NCBI GenBank assembly: GCA_035358815.1
Contig: DAOPQC010000001.1
Location: forward strand, 704,507 to 768,506
DNA from: Thermoanaerobaculales bacterium
GTDB taxonomy: Bacteria; Acidobacteriota; Thermoanaerobaculia; Thermoanaerobaculales; Sulfomarinibacteraceae
DNA length: 64,000 nt
Direction: 5' to 3'
Shown here piece by piece: positions 1 to 7,963 of the stretch (positions are counted from its first letter, which is position 1; each line of letters starts with the position of its first letter). The notes beneath the pieces are model-generated. The model was not told where the DNA came from, made no database searches, and saw only the letters and a program-made list of their open reading frames with translations. A program made the position numbers and the translations under genes.

Positions 1-13
1 CGGGCGGAGGCGC

Positions 14-1402
14 GTGACCGTGGGACGCGCCCCGCAGCTCAGCCCGGAGGGCCTGCTGCGCGGACTCGGCCGGTGGGACGCCACCTTCCTCACCATCGGC
101 TCGGTGGTCGGCACCGGCATCTTCATCACCACTGCCGACATCGCGCGGGTGCTGCCCCACCAGGGGCTGATCATGCTGGTGTGGGGGCTGACTGGCGTCC
201 TCACCCTGGCCGGCGCGCTCAGCTACGCCGAGCTCGGCGCGATGTTCCCGCGGGCCGGCGGCATGTACCACTTCCTCAAGGAGGCCTACGGCCGGCTCTG
301 CGGGTTCCTGTTCGGCTGGGCGTGCTTCTGGATCATCATGTCGGGCGGCATCGCCGCGATCGCGGTGGCCTTCGGCGAGTACCTCGGGAGCTTCGCGGCG
401 GTGTTCTCGACCGACTGCGTCCTGCTCGCGCTGCCGGTGGGCCGCTGGGAGTGGTCCGTGTCGGGCGGTCAGGCGGCGGCCGCCCTCGCCATCCTGCTGT
501 TGACCGCCATCAACTACCTCGGCCTGCGGGCGGGCGCCGGGGTCCAGAACCTCCTGACCGTGTTCCGGATCGTCGCCGTCGTCGGTTTCGCGGTCCTGGC
601 CTTCGGCAGCGAGGCGCGAACGCCGGTCGCGCTGCTCGCACCGCTGCCCGCCGTGCCGCTGCTGGCCGCGTTCGGGGTCGCCATGGTCGCCGCCCTCTGG
701 ACCTACGACGGCTGGTACGGGCCGACCTTCTCGGCTGGCGAGATGCGCGACCCGCAGCGCACCCTGCCGTTCGGGCTGGTGTGGGGCGTGCTGATCGTGC
801 TAGCGCTCTACTCGCTGGTGAACCTGGTGTACCTGAGGGCCCTCACCCTGCCCGAGATGGCGGCGACGCGGCGGATCGCGGAGACCGCGGCGGTCGCGCT
901 GGTCGGGCCGGGCGGCGGCCGGCTGGTGTCGTTCGCGGTCCTGGTCTCGACCTTCGGCTGCCTGTCGGCGACCATCCTCTACAGCTCGCGGATCTACCAC
1001 CCGATGGCCCGCGACGGTGTGTTCTTCCGCGCCCTGGCCGCCGTCCACCCGCGCTTCCACACCCCGGGACGGAGCCTGTGGGCGCAGAGCCTGTGGGGCG
1101 CGCTGCTCGCCCTCACCGGGACCTACGAGCAGCTCTACACCTACGTCATCTTCGCGATGCTGCTCTTCCACACCGCGACGGCAGGGGCGGTCATCGTGCT
1201 GCGCCACCGCCGTCCGGACGCGGAGCGGCCGTACCGGGTCGCCGGCTACCCGTGGGTGCCGCTGCTGTTCCTCGTGTCCTCGGTTCTGCTCCTCGCGAAC
1301 ACCCTCGCGGAGAAGCCGACCGAGTCGATGATCGGGCTCCTCATCCTGGCCGCCGGTGTGCCGGCCTACGCCTGGTGGCGGCGCGGCGCCGCCGCGCCCT
1401 GA
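14..1402 (+). CDS. APC-family amino acid permease
   Basis: A 462-residue integral membrane protein that should move amino acids or amines across the inner membrane by proton symport or exchange. The sequence is hydrophobic throughout, with about 12 predicted membrane segments. Residues 29-37 carry the GSVVGTGIF motif of the APC superfamily's unwound first helix, where the substrate alpha-carboxylate binds. The GEM motif and the tail (YRVAGYPWVPLLF) also resemble the LAT/YfnA branch. The GTG start follows a purine-rich CGGAGG only a few bases upstream. Substrate cannot be told from sequence. The gene lies at the window edge, so an upstream partner may be missing. Confidence 0.9.
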   Translation: MTVGRAPQLSPEGLLRGLGRWDATFLTIGSVVGTGIFITTADIARVLPHQGLIMLVWGLTGVLTLAGALSYAELGAMFPRAGGMYHFLKEAYGRLCGFLFGWACFWIIMSGGIAAIAVAFGEYLGSFAAVFSTDCVLLALPVGRWEWSVSGGQAAAALAILLLTAINYLGLRAGAGVQNLLTVFRIVAVVGFAVLAFGSEARTPVALLAPLPAVPLLAAFGVAMVAALWTYDGWYGPTFSAGEMRDPQRTLPFGLVWGVLIVLALYSLVNLVYLRALTLPEMAATRRIAETAAVALVGPGGGRLVSFAVLVSTFGCLSATILYSSRIYHPMARDGVFFRALAAVHPRFHTPGRSLWAQSLWGALLALTGTYEQLYTYVIFAMLLFHTATAGAVIVLRHRRPDAERPYRVAGYPWVPLLFLVSSVLLLANTLAEKPTESMIGLLILAAGVPAYAWWRRGAAAP

Positions 1403-1429
1403 GCTCCGTCGGTCCGCGGGCGGCGTGGT

Positions 1430-1906
1430 CTAGAAGCGAAGGCCGAGCGCGACCGCCAGCGAGCTGTCCTCGGAGATCACCGCCTTGGCCTGGAGGTAGG
1501 GGAAGAGGCCGCTCGAGGTTTCAATGCCGGCCCCGGCGAGCAGGTTGGCGCCGAGGTTGGTGTCGTCGCTGTGGCGCTCGTGATCGGTGAACAGGACTGC
1601 CAGCCCGCCACCCACCCAGACGTCGGCCTTGGTGTCGAGGTCGAGCTCGTAGGTGCCGTCCGCGTTCACGATCCAGCGATCGACGCCGTCTCCGGGGACG
1701 AACTCGACGCTGGGGACGATCGCCCAGCGCGGGTTGTCGAGGGGCAGCACGATCTCGGCGCCCACCAGGGGGTCGCCGTCCTCGGTCCACACTCCGGCGT
1801 GGATGCCGAAGCGCGGATCGGCGGCGGCCGCGGCGGCTGTCACCGCGAGCAGCGCGAGCGCAACGGCGCCCGCTCGACCTGCGATGCGAGTTCCAGAGCT
1901 TCTCAT
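1430..1906 (-). CDS. Small secreted beta-barrel-like outer membrane protein
   Basis: A 158-residue protein with a clear Sec signal peptide (about residues 1-28, cleavage after an Ala-rich stretch). The mature part alternates polar and hydrophobic residues and ends in Phe (ALGLRF), as outer-membrane beta-barrels do for BAM recognition. Its size would fit an 8-strand barrel. RBS GGAGGA precedes the ATG. It is divergent from the secreted protein gene starting at 2124. No enzymatic motif is visible; transport or structural roles are both possible. Confidence 0.65.
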   Translation of the reverse strand: MRSSGTRIAGRAGAVALALLAVTAAAAAADPRFGIHAGVWTEDGDPLVGAEIVLPLDNPRWAIVPSVEFVPGDGVDRWIVNADGTYELDLDTKADVWVGGGLAVLFTDHERHSDDTNLGANLLAGAGIETSSGLFPYLQAKAVISEDSSLAVALGLRF

Positions 1907-2005
1907 GCCGGGTCCTCCTTGACGAGGTCATCGCTCGCCCAGCTGCCGGTCTGGAAGAGGTAACCGATTTCCTGGACCCGCTATGCCGGCGCGCTCTCCC
2001 GGCGG

Positions 2006-2034
2006 TTGACGCGAGGCCGCCGGGGACATACGTT
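2006..2034 (+). promoter_or_regulatory. Possible sigma70-type promoter for the secreted protein gene
   Basis: TTGACG at 2006-2011, a 17-bp spacer, and TACGTT at 2029-2034 in the divergent intergenic region. The -35 is good (5/6) and the -10 weak (3/6). It would give a leader of roughly 80 nt ahead of the GTG at 2124. Confidence 0.35.
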
Positions 2035-2123
2035 GTCTGTCATCAGACTCTCGTGTCAGCTGGCGAGACGAGGCGGGGTCGAAGACCGCCGCCAGGTCGA
2101 CTGCAGGCCGAGGAGGCATACCA

Positions 2124-2591
2124 GTGAGGACAATATCGACTTCGATGGCCATCGTCGCGTCGTTGGGGGCGCTCTTGGTGGTGTCCGTACAACCGGCTGT
2201 CGCCCAGGCCATGAAGCTGGCGGCCGAGTCGCTCGAGGTGCCGAGCGACGACGAGCCGCGGCCGCTCCACAAGCTGTACTACGGCGGCAGGACGTGGATC
2301 GTCCACTTCACCGAAGTCGCGCTTCACCGCGAGTCGGAGCCGGGAGCCGACCCGGTTCGAGCCCAGTGGACCTTCACCGGCCACAGCACTCGTCCGAAGC
2401 CCGCGCGCGCCCAGCTGATGCTGACCCTGCTCGACGAAGATGGGGCAACCGTCGCCACGTTGAAGAAGAGCTTCCTCGTCAAGTCCGGTGGCGACCCGCG
2501 ACCCTACAGCGTGGAGATGGAGATCCCGGCGGCGGACTGGGCGCGAGTGGAGGGGGTCAAGATCCAGGGGAACTTCTTCGTCGGGTCCTAG
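2124..2591 (+). CDS. Secreted protein of unknown function
   Basis: A 155-residue protein beginning at GTG 2124 with a strong AGGAGG at 2111-2116. Residues 1-28 are a typical signal peptide (hydrophobic core, AQA cleavage site). The mature domain looks all-beta, with strands such as RAQLMLTLLDEDG and an ending KIQGNFFVGS. I do not recognise a family. Stand-alone gene, divergent from the barrel protein upstream. The product is probably periplasmic or extracellular. Confidence 0.6.
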   Translation: MRTISTSMAIVASLGALLVVSVQPAVAQAMKLAAESLEVPSDDEPRPLHKLYYGGRTWIVHFTEVALHRESEPGADPVRAQWTFTGHSTRPKPARAQLMLTLLDEDGATVATLKKSFLVKSGGDPRPYSVEMEIPAADWARVEGVKIQGNFFVGS

Positions 2592-2808
2592 AGCGGCCGC
2601 GGCGCACTCGGACGCGGCCCCTGCTGAGGGGCTGCCCTGCCGTCTCCGGAGCTCGGGCTCGAGGTCCCGGCCGTAGCGCGGGGGCGTGCCCGGCCTTTCT
2701 GCGACGGGCCGGCGGCAGCAGGGCCGCCTGACCACGCCGAGGAAGATCGCGAGCGCCGCGCCCGCGACCACGCCCGCCACGCCCAGGAAGGCCAGGCACT
2801 CGACCGGT

Positions 2809-2949
2809 TCACGACGCGCGGTCTCGGTCTCGCGACCTGGAGCGCCGCGGACGTCGGCGATGCTCGAGTGAGATCCGCAGGTAGCGGGCGACCGCGGCGG
2901 CGCCGAAGACGGCGATGATCGCCAGCACCGCGAACAGCAGCGGGCTCAT
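2809..2949 (-). CDS. Possible small single-helix membrane protein
   Basis: A 46-codon reading frame, 12 nt after the stop of the zincin gene. It encodes one hydrophobic helix (residues 4-21, LLFAVLAIIAVFGAAAVA) followed by an Arg-rich tail, as in small inner-membrane proteins with a cytoplasmic C-terminus. No convincing Shine-Dalgarno is seen, so translational coupling would be needed. A second hydrophobic segment is encoded further downstream in a different frame (around 2740-2800), so this may be the front part of a frameshifted two-helix gene. The rest of 2592-2808 holds nothing else I can support. Confidence 0.35.
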   Translation of the reverse strand: MSPLLFAVLAIIAVFGAAAVARYLRISLEHRRRPRRSRSRDRDRAS

Positions 2950-2961
2950 GTGGCCATTCTC

Positions 2962-3588
2962 TCAGAGCTCGGGGAGACGGAGCTGGACCGGATGGTCGGG
3001 CGCGGGGCCGGGCCCAGGCCCGGCAGGGTGGTCCGCCGGGGGTGGCGCCGAGTCGGTCGCCGGGTCCCCGGCCGGATCTGCGAGCAGCCGCATCAGCGAC
3101 GACTCACGCTTGAAGAAGCCCGGGTTGTGGAACGACTCTCCGAGCTTGAAGTGGGCGTAGTCGAGGTGGTGGCAGAGCTCGTGGACCAGCGTGCGCAGGA
3201 AGGTGCGCGGCTTGACGATGTCGGCGCGCTGCGCGGTGCGCATCCAGACGCGGAGTGTCGGCTCCTTGCCGTCGTCGCGGGTGTAGAGCCCGTGCAGCTC
3301 GCCGTCGCTGCGCTGCGGCCGCACCCGCAGCACCTTGACCGTGACGCGCTCGGCCCCGAGGCCGCCGGTGACCAGATCGCAGATCCTCTGCGCCTGGCCC
3401 CGCACCCGGGAGGGCGAGCCGGCGGCCAGGGCGGCCGCGGCGGCCGCGGCGGCGGCCCGCAGCTCCGTCCGGAGCCCGGGGGCGTCGGGCAGCGCGACGG
3501 TCACGATGGCGTCGCCGCGGCGGTAGATCGCCTTGTTCTTCGCCGACAGGCGGCCGTAGTAGGCGAGGCGGTTCGGCGGGTCAGCCAT
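2962..3588 (-). CDS. SprT-like / zincin metallopeptidase-domain protein
   Basis: A 208-residue protein with the zinc-binding HELCHH motif (residues about 142-147) and a further His shortly after (ESFHNPGFF), as in SprT/WLM-type zincins in which HExxH plus a later His bind zinc. The N-terminal half is basic and Ala-rich. The C-terminus is a Pro-rich low-complexity tail. No signal peptide, so it is cytoplasmic. The start ATG at 3588 is 8 nt from a TATCCT -10 box and has no Shine-Dalgarno, suggesting a leaderless message. Family members include DNA-protein-crosslink proteases, but which substrate this one cuts is unknown. Confidence 0.7.
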   Translation of the reverse strand: MADPPNRLAYYGRLSAKNKAIYRRGDAIVTVALPDAPGLRTELRAAAAAAAAALAAGSPSRVRGQAQRICDLVTGGLGAERVTVKVLRVRPQRSDGELHGLYTRDDGKEPTLRVWMRTAQRADIVKPRTFLRTLVHELCHHLDYAHFKLGESFHNPGFFKRESSLMRLLADPAGDPATDSAPPPADHPAGPGPGPAPDHPVQLRLPEL

Positions 3589-3596
3589 CGGCGGCA

Positions 3597-3602
3597 AGGA
3601 TA
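3597..3602 (-). promoter_or_regulatory. -10 box TATCCT 8 nt from the zincin start (leaderless)
   Basis: TATCCT on the minus strand ends 8 nt before the ATG at 3588, which places the transcription start at or next to the start codon. No ribosome binding site is present. Confidence 0.45.
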
Positions 3603-3683
3603 GCTGATGGGCGTCGCAGCCGGCGGCCGGTCGCGAGCCGGGCCACGACGCCGGGGGGACGATGGCCCCCCGGCGGCGGCCGG

Positions 3684-3818
3684 TCACGAGCGGCCGAAGC
3701 TCAGGTCGCGGTCGACATCGGCGGTGTCGACATCGAACGAGATATCGCGCATGTCGAACGTGGCGCGCCGACTGATGAGTGCAGCGACGGCCCGGATGAT
3801 GCTCTGGAGGTTGCGCAT
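3684..3818 (-). CDS. Small acidic protein (44 aa), unknown
   Basis: A 44-codon frame starting at ATG 3818 with an upstream AGGGAG at good spacing (8 nt). It begins amphipathic and basic (MRNLQSIIRAVAALISRRA) and ends acidic, with Asp every few residues (FDVDTADVDRDLSFGRS). It lies 66 nt downstream of the CBM48 gene on the same strand and could be co-transcribed. I do not recognise it. Frame, RBS and context support it, but its length keeps confidence moderate. Confidence 0.45.
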   Translation of the reverse strand: MRNLQSIIRAVAALISRRATFDMRDISFDVDTADVDRDLSFGRS

Positions 3819-3884
3819 GGTGGTGTCTCCCTTCACCACGACCTACGCAGCCCGGCACCGGATCCCGCCACGCCCTGCCGGGTG

Positions 3885-4190
3885 TCAGACGGCGACGACC
3901 GAGTTCTCCACCCCCGGGATCGTGCTCGGGGCGTACCGGTCGGCGTGCCAGTCGTTCTCCCACTGGCCGTCGATGACGTACCGGTAGTGGTACTCCCGTC
4001 CGGGCGGAAGCTCGAGGGTGACGTGGAAGTCGCCGGTCTTCTTCCGGACGAGCGGCGTGGACTGCGGATCCCAGCCGTTGAAGTCGCCGGCAAGCGAGAC
4101 GGTCGAGGCGCCCGGCGCGGCCTTCCGCGGCAGCTCGAAGGTGACCTTGCACACTGGCTTGGACTTCAGATAGCGCTTCTTCAGGCTCAC
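3885..4190 (-). CDS. CBM48 / AMPK-type glycogen-binding domain protein
   Basis: A 101-residue protein that is essentially one carbohydrate-binding module of the isoamylase-N/AMPK-beta type. The signature TVSLAGDFNGWDP (residues about 30-42) and later EYHYRYVIDGQWENDWHAD match strands that carry the glucan-stacking Trp residues. I chose GTG 4190 because GGAGG lies 5 nt upstream; a longer in-frame extension to 4250 has no RBS and a non-homologous N-terminus. The module normally binds glycogen or alpha-glucan, or interacts with a kinase. As a stand-alone cytoplasmic protein it may be a targeting or sensing subunit. Confidence 0.8.
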   Translation of the reverse strand: MSLKKRYLKSKPVCKVTFELPRKAAPGASTVSLAGDFNGWDPQSTPLVRKKTGDFHVTLELPPGREYHYRYVIDGQWENDWHADRYAPSTIPGVENSVVAV

Positions 4191-4260
4191 TTCATCCTCC
4201 GTGTGTCCGGCCGCTGCATGCGGCCAGGGCGCGAACGGGCGATCGCGCACTCTCGATGCA

Positions 4261-4283
4261 CGAGAACACGTCTCGAATTCTCG
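4261..4283. promoter_or_regulatory. Inverted repeat upstream of the CBM48 gene
   Basis: CGAGAA (4261-4266) and TTCTCG (4278-4283) are exact inverted repeats separated by 11 bp, about 70 bp before the CBM48 start and in a locally less GC-rich spot. The form fits a dimeric repressor site, but there is only one copy and no known consensus match. Confidence 0.3.
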
Positions 4284-4317
4284 CGATTCCCGGTGCCGCG
4301 GGGGGAGTCGGCGGCCG

Positions 4318-4830
4318 CTACTGCCTCGGCTCGAGGACCCGCAGGAAGATCACCTTGGCGTCGCCGGGCGCGTAGAAGTCCTCGAGCTCGGCCGCGATGG
4401 TGTAGCCGCAGGCGAGGTAGAAGGCGCGCGTCGGCTCGTACTGCGGCCGGCCGGCCGTCTCGAGGTAGACGCGGGGCCGTCCCGACTCCGCCATCCAGCT
4501 CTCGGCCTCGGCGAGCAGTGCCCGGCCGACCCCGCGACCCTGGGTGCGCCTGTCGACGGCGATCCAGTAGAGGTCGGCCGACTCGGCGGTGCCCAGGATC
4601 GGCCCCCAGCAGGCGTAGCCGACCACGGTCCCGTCGAGCTCGGCGACCAGGAACCGGTAGTGGCTGGCCTCGCGGTGCGCGAGCCGGTCGTCGACCAGCT
4701 CCATCGCCACCTCGAGCTCCTCACGGTTGAAGAAGCCGGTGCCGTCGAGCAGCGTGCGGACCGCCTCGCGGTCGGCGGGGCGCAGCTCGCGCCGCACCGT
4801 CGGCCGGGTCGAGTTCCCGCGCGCGCTCAT
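4318..4830 (-). CDS. GNAT family N-acetyltransferase
   Basis: A 170-residue acetyl-CoA-dependent N-acetyltransferase. Motif A (acetyl-CoA pyrophosphate loop) is visible as RRTQGRGVGRALL, and motif B as TRAFYLACGY, a common ending of the fold. The start is taken at ATG 4830 because it forms an ATGA overlap with the stop of the upstream ATP-grasp gene; an in-frame ATG lies at 4839. It is the last gene of the kamA-like/ATP-grasp unit, so a likely substrate is an amine or beta-amino acid made by that pathway. AblB acetylates beta-lysine but is longer, so equivalence is only a hypothesis. Confidence 0.85.
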   Translation of the reverse strand: MSARGNSTRPTVRRELRPADREAVRTLLDGTGFFNREELEVAMELVDDRLAHREASHYRFLVAELDGTVVGYACWGPILGTAESADLYWIAVDRRTQGRGVGRALLAEAESWMAESGRPRVYLETAGRPQYEPTRAFYLACGYTIAAELEDFYAPGDAKVIFLRVLEPRQ

Positions 4831-5813
4831 GCCTGCCACCCGGTCGCGTCGAGGATCCGCGACACGACCTCGCGGGGGGAAAGGTCTGCCGCCGCTGCTG
4901 CGGCGATGAACCCGGCGTCAGGCGAGATGCATGGGTTGGCGTTGACCTCGAGCACGCACGGCCTCCCGTCCTCGTCGGCCCTCGCGTCGACCCGGGCATA
5001 GCCGGCGAGGCCCGACGCCGACCACGCGGCGACGGCGACTGCAGCCAGCTGCTCCGCGAGTGGCTCCTCGCGGGGATCGAGAAAGCGCCGCACGGTGTGT
5101 TGATACGCGAACGACCCCTCGTCCCACTTCGCCTCCCAGCCGAGGATGCGCGGCCGGTCGGCCGGGAAGTCGACGAACGTCATCTCGGCCGGCGGCAGCA
5201 CCTCGGGCCCGTCCGGCCCGGCGAGCAGGGCGATGTTGAACTCGCGGCCGGGCAGCAGGTGCTCGAGCAGCAGCGGCTGGCCCGGGAAGCGGCGGGCGAG
5301 AGCGCGGGCGCGGGCGAGCGCAGCGCTCGGCTCCGAGGTCACGGCGTTGTCGTCGAGGCCGAGCGAGGCGTCCTCGAGCGCCGGCTTGAGGATCCACGGC
5401 GGCGGCACCCGGTCGAGCAGCTCCGGTCGCTCGGGATCGAGCACGCCGCCCGCCGCCACCGCCACCCCGGCGGCCTGCAGTCGGGCGCGGGTGGCCGCCT
5501 TGTCGGTGGTCACGGCGATGACCGACGCCGGGGAGCCGGTGACCGGCAGGCCGAGCGACTCGAAGGCGGCCGCGGCCTCGACCTGGAATGACGGACAGCC
5601 GGGCGGAGACTCGACGAGGTTGAAGACCGCCGCCGCGCCCGCAACCGTCGCCGGGTCGACGCCCCGTTCGCCGACCGCGACCGTGCGGTGGCCGATCCCC
5701 AGGTCGTCGAGGGCGGCCCGGACGAGCGCGGCCTGGGCGAGCACGTCACGGGTCGACGGGTCGTCGTCCTGCCCGACCGCGTTGTGAGCGATGACTACGC
5801 AGCGCGGCCGCAC
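4827..5813 (-). CDS. D-Ala-D-Ala ligase-like ATP-grasp enzyme (second copy)
   Basis: A 328-residue ATP-grasp protein. Visible elements are an N-terminal Rossmann-like half (VVIAHNAVG), a central ATP-binding region (PPWILKPALEDASLGL, then a LLLEHLLPGREFNIALL strand) and the C-terminal metal-binding VLEVNANPCISPDAGF. These match Ddl and related amino-acid ligases, which couple ATP hydrolysis to amide formation through an acyl phosphate. The glycine-rich loop is less canonical than in its neighbour, suggesting a different substrate. GTG 5813 is used because it is the only start before the conserved N-terminus; it overlaps the upstream gene by 19 nt. Same operon as the aminomutase. Confidence 0.8.
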   Translation of the reverse strand: MRPRCVVIAHNAVGQDDDPSTRDVLAQAALVRAALDDLGIGHRTVAVGERGVDPATVAGAAAVFNLVESPPGCPSFQVEAAAAFESLGLPVTGSPASVIAVTTDKAATRARLQAAGVAVAAGGVLDPERPELLDRVPPPWILKPALEDASLGLDDNAVTSEPSAALARARALARRFPGQPLLLEHLLPGREFNIALLAGPDGPEVLPPAEMTFVDFPADRPRILGWEAKWDEGSFAYQHTVRRFLDPREEPLAEQLAAVAVAAWSASGLAGYARVDARADEDGRPCVLEVNANPCISPDAGFIAAAAAADLSPREVVSRILDATGWQA

Positions 5814-6796
5814 AGCCCGTTCCGTGCCGCGGCGGCATCGACGATCTGGCCGAGCAGCCGGCCGTAGTCGACGCCCGCGAGCCTCGCCATGATCGGCAGG
5901 TCGGAGCGGACGGGGTGGAGGCCCGGCAGCGGGTTGACCTCGAGAAAGGCGAGCCGCCCCGCGGCATCGCAGCGCAGGTCGACCCGGGCCGCGTCGCGGC
6001 ACTCGAGGGTGCGCGCCACGGCCAGCGCCAGCCCGGCCGCCTCGTCGGCGAGGGCATCGCCGTCGACCAGCCGGTACTCCACCCGGTCCAGGTACTCGTC
6101 CTTGTTGAGCGAGGTGTAGGCGGAGGTCTCTGCGCGGTCGGTCCAGACGACCTCCATGACGGCCAGAGCGCGCGCGTCGGGGCCGTTGCCGAGCACGCCG
6201 ACCGTCACCTCGCGCCCGGGCAGCAGCTGCTCCACGAGCAGCCCGTCCGGGAAGTCCCGCAGCAGCTCGGCGCACCGCCCGGCGAGGTCGTCGCGGCGCG
6301 CGACGATCGAGCGCGCGGTCACGCCTTTCGAGCTGCCCTCGGCGACCGGCTTCACGAACAGCGGCGGCTCGATCGACACCCCCTGCGCGTCGGCCGGGAT
6401 GCGAACCACCGCAAACGGGGCGGTGTGGACGCCGGCGTCGCGGACGATGCGCTTGGCGAGCGCCTTGTCGAGGGTGATGCCGCAGGTCACCGGGTCGGCG
6501 AAGGTGTAGGCCTGCTCGAAGAGCTCGCAGACCGCCGGGACCTGCGCCTCGCGCGCCCTCCCGTGCATCCCCTCGGCCACGTTGAACACGAGGTCCCAGC
6601 GGTCGCCGGCCGCGAGCCGCGCCGCCAGCGAACGTCCCCGCCCGATCCGCTCGACCCGGTGGCCGAGCCGGCCGAGCGCCTGCTCGAGGCCGGCGATCAC
6701 GCCTTCATCGTCGAACTCGGCAACCTGGAGCTTCGAGTACCCGGCGGCGAGGTACTCCTCCTTGCTGTCGTAGCACAGGCCGATCGCGAGGGCCAT
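5795..6796 (-). CDS. D-Ala-D-Ala ligase-like ATP-grasp enzyme (first copy)
   Basis: A 333-residue Ddl-type ligase with an ATP-grasp fold. EGSSKGV (residues 153-159) is the Ser/Gly loop over the ATP phosphates, VEQLLPGREVTVGVL is the central strand, and FLEVNPLPGLHP (284-295) contains the metal ligands. FNVAEG (71-76) resembles the substrate-binding FN-LHG region of Ddl. It starts 3 nt after the stop of the aminomutase gene. A real peptidoglycan Ddl usually sits with mur genes; here the partners are an aminomutase, a second ligase and a GNAT, so a role in joining a non-standard amino acid is more likely. Confidence 0.85.
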   Translation of the reverse strand: MALAIGLCYDSKEEYLAAGYSKLQVAEFDDEGVIAGLEQALGRLGHRVERIGRGRSLAARLAAGDRWDLVFNVAEGMHGRAREAQVPAVCELFEQAYTFADPVTCGITLDKALAKRIVRDAGVHTAPFAVVRIPADAQGVSIEPPLFVKPVAEGSSKGVTARSIVARRDDLAGRCAELLRDFPDGLLVEQLLPGREVTVGVLGNGPDARALAVMEVVWTDRAETSAYTSLNKDEYLDRVEYRLVDGDALADEAAGLALAVARTLECRDAARVDLRCDAAGRLAFLEVNPLPGLHPVRSDLPIMARLAGVDYGRLLGQIVDAAAARNGLCGRAA

Positions 6797-6799
6797 TGA

Positions 6800-7963
6800 T
6801 CAGCCTGCCTCCGGCGGATCGAGGTAGGTGTACTCCCGGCCGGCCCAGTTGCGCAGGGTCCAGGTGCCGCCGTCGCGGCCGACGACCGTCTCCGGCTGGA
6901 GCGGGATTTTGCCGCCGCCACCGGGCGCGTCCACGACGTAGGTCGGCACCGCGTAGCCGCTGGTGTGGCCGCGCAGCTGGCTCATGATCTCGAGCCCCTT
7001 GGCGATCGAGGTCCGCATGTGGCCGGTGCCGACCACCGGGTCCGCCTGGTACAGGTAGTAGGGACGGACCCTGACCTTCAGCAGCTCGTGGAACAGCTTC
7101 TTGAGCACGGCGGCGTCGTCGTTGATCCCGCGCAGCAGCACGGTCTGGCTGCCGAGCGGAATGCCGGCGTCGGCGAGCATGTCGCAGGCCGCCGCGACCT
7201 CCGGCGTCACCTCGGCGGGGTGGGAGAAGTGCAGCGACAGCCACACCCGATGGCGCCGGAGCACGGCCACCAGCTCGGGGGTGATCCGCTGCGGCAGGAA
7301 GCCGGGAACCCGGCTGCCGATGCGCAGCAGCTCGATGTGCTCGATGGCTCGGATCGATCCCAGCAGGGCGTCGAGGCGGTCCTCGGACATCAGCAGCGGG
7401 TCACCGCCCGACAGCAGCACGTCGCGCACCTCGGTGTGCTCGCGCAGGTAGTCGAGGATCGCCCGGACGCGGCGCGGCAGCGGCTCGAGGTCACCCTGAC
7501 TGACCAGCCGCGAACGGGTGCAGTAGCGGCAGTAGGACGCACACGAGTCGAGCGCAAGCAGCAGCACGCGGTCCGGATACCGGTGCACGAGGCCCTCGAC
7601 GACCGACTTTTCGTCCTCGCCGCAGGGATCCTCCATGTCGCCGGTCTGGACCACGAACTCGTGATCGGTGGGCACGACCTGGCGGCGAATCGGGCAGTTC
7701 GGATCGAAGGGGTCCATCAGCGACGCGAAGTGCGGCGTCGCCGACACGGCGAATCGCCCCATGCCCATGCGCAGCCCGATGAGCTCGGAGCTGGTGAGCT
7801 CGAGGTACTGCTCGAAGTGCTCGGGGCGGGCCAGGCGATGGCGCAGCTGCCACCGCCAGTCTTTCCACGCGTCCGGGTCGTACTCCTCGCCGAAGACGTC
7901 GCACAGACGCTGCCGGCGGTCTACCGCGGCCACGGCGGCGGCGGAAGATGTTCTCCGTGACAT
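6800..7963 (-). CDS. kamA: Lysine 2,3-aminomutase-like radical SAM enzyme (KamA family)
   Basis: A 387-residue PLP- and [4Fe-4S]-dependent radical SAM enzyme, predicted to turn L-lysine into beta-lysine. Cys141, Cys145 and Cys148 form CxxxCxxC, and Lys352 in DAPGGGGK is the PLP lysine. Arg150 (after CRYCT) aligns with the carboxylate-binding Arg, and Asp308 (YQAD) and Asp345 (VVDAPG) align with the two Asp residues that bind the lysine side-chain amine in the clostridial enzyme; glutamate aminomutases differ there. The C-terminal zinc Cys cluster of the clostridial enzyme is missing. ATG 7963 is chosen since GGAGG is 8 nt upstream; an ATG five codons earlier overlaps that site. First gene of the ATP-grasp/GNAT unit. 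Confidence 0.9.
   Translation of the reverse strand: MSRRTSSAAAVAAVDRRQRLCDVFGEEYDPDAWKDWRWQLRHRLARPEHFEQYLELTSSELIGLRMGMGRFAVSATPHFASLMDPFDPNCPIRRQVVPTDHEFVVQTGDMEDPCGEDEKSVVEGLVHRYPDRVLLLALDSCASYCRYCTRSRLVSQGDLEPLPRRVRAILDYLREHTEVRDVLLSGGDPLLMSEDRLDALLGSIRAIEHIELLRIGSRVPGFLPQRITPELVAVLRRHRVWLSLHFSHPAEVTPEVAAACDMLADAGIPLGSQTVLLRGINDDAAVLKKLFHELLKVRVRPYYLYQADPVVGTGHMRTSIAKGLEIMSQLRGHTSGYAVPTYVVDAPGGGGKIPLQPETVVGRDGGTWTLRNWAGREYTYLDPPEAG

Noticed and set aside
4827..6796. Housekeeping ddl pair for peptidoglycan synthesis
   Set aside because: Two different Ddl-like enzymes next to an aminomutase and a GNAT, with no mur genes, do not fit; kept as a specialised pathway instead.
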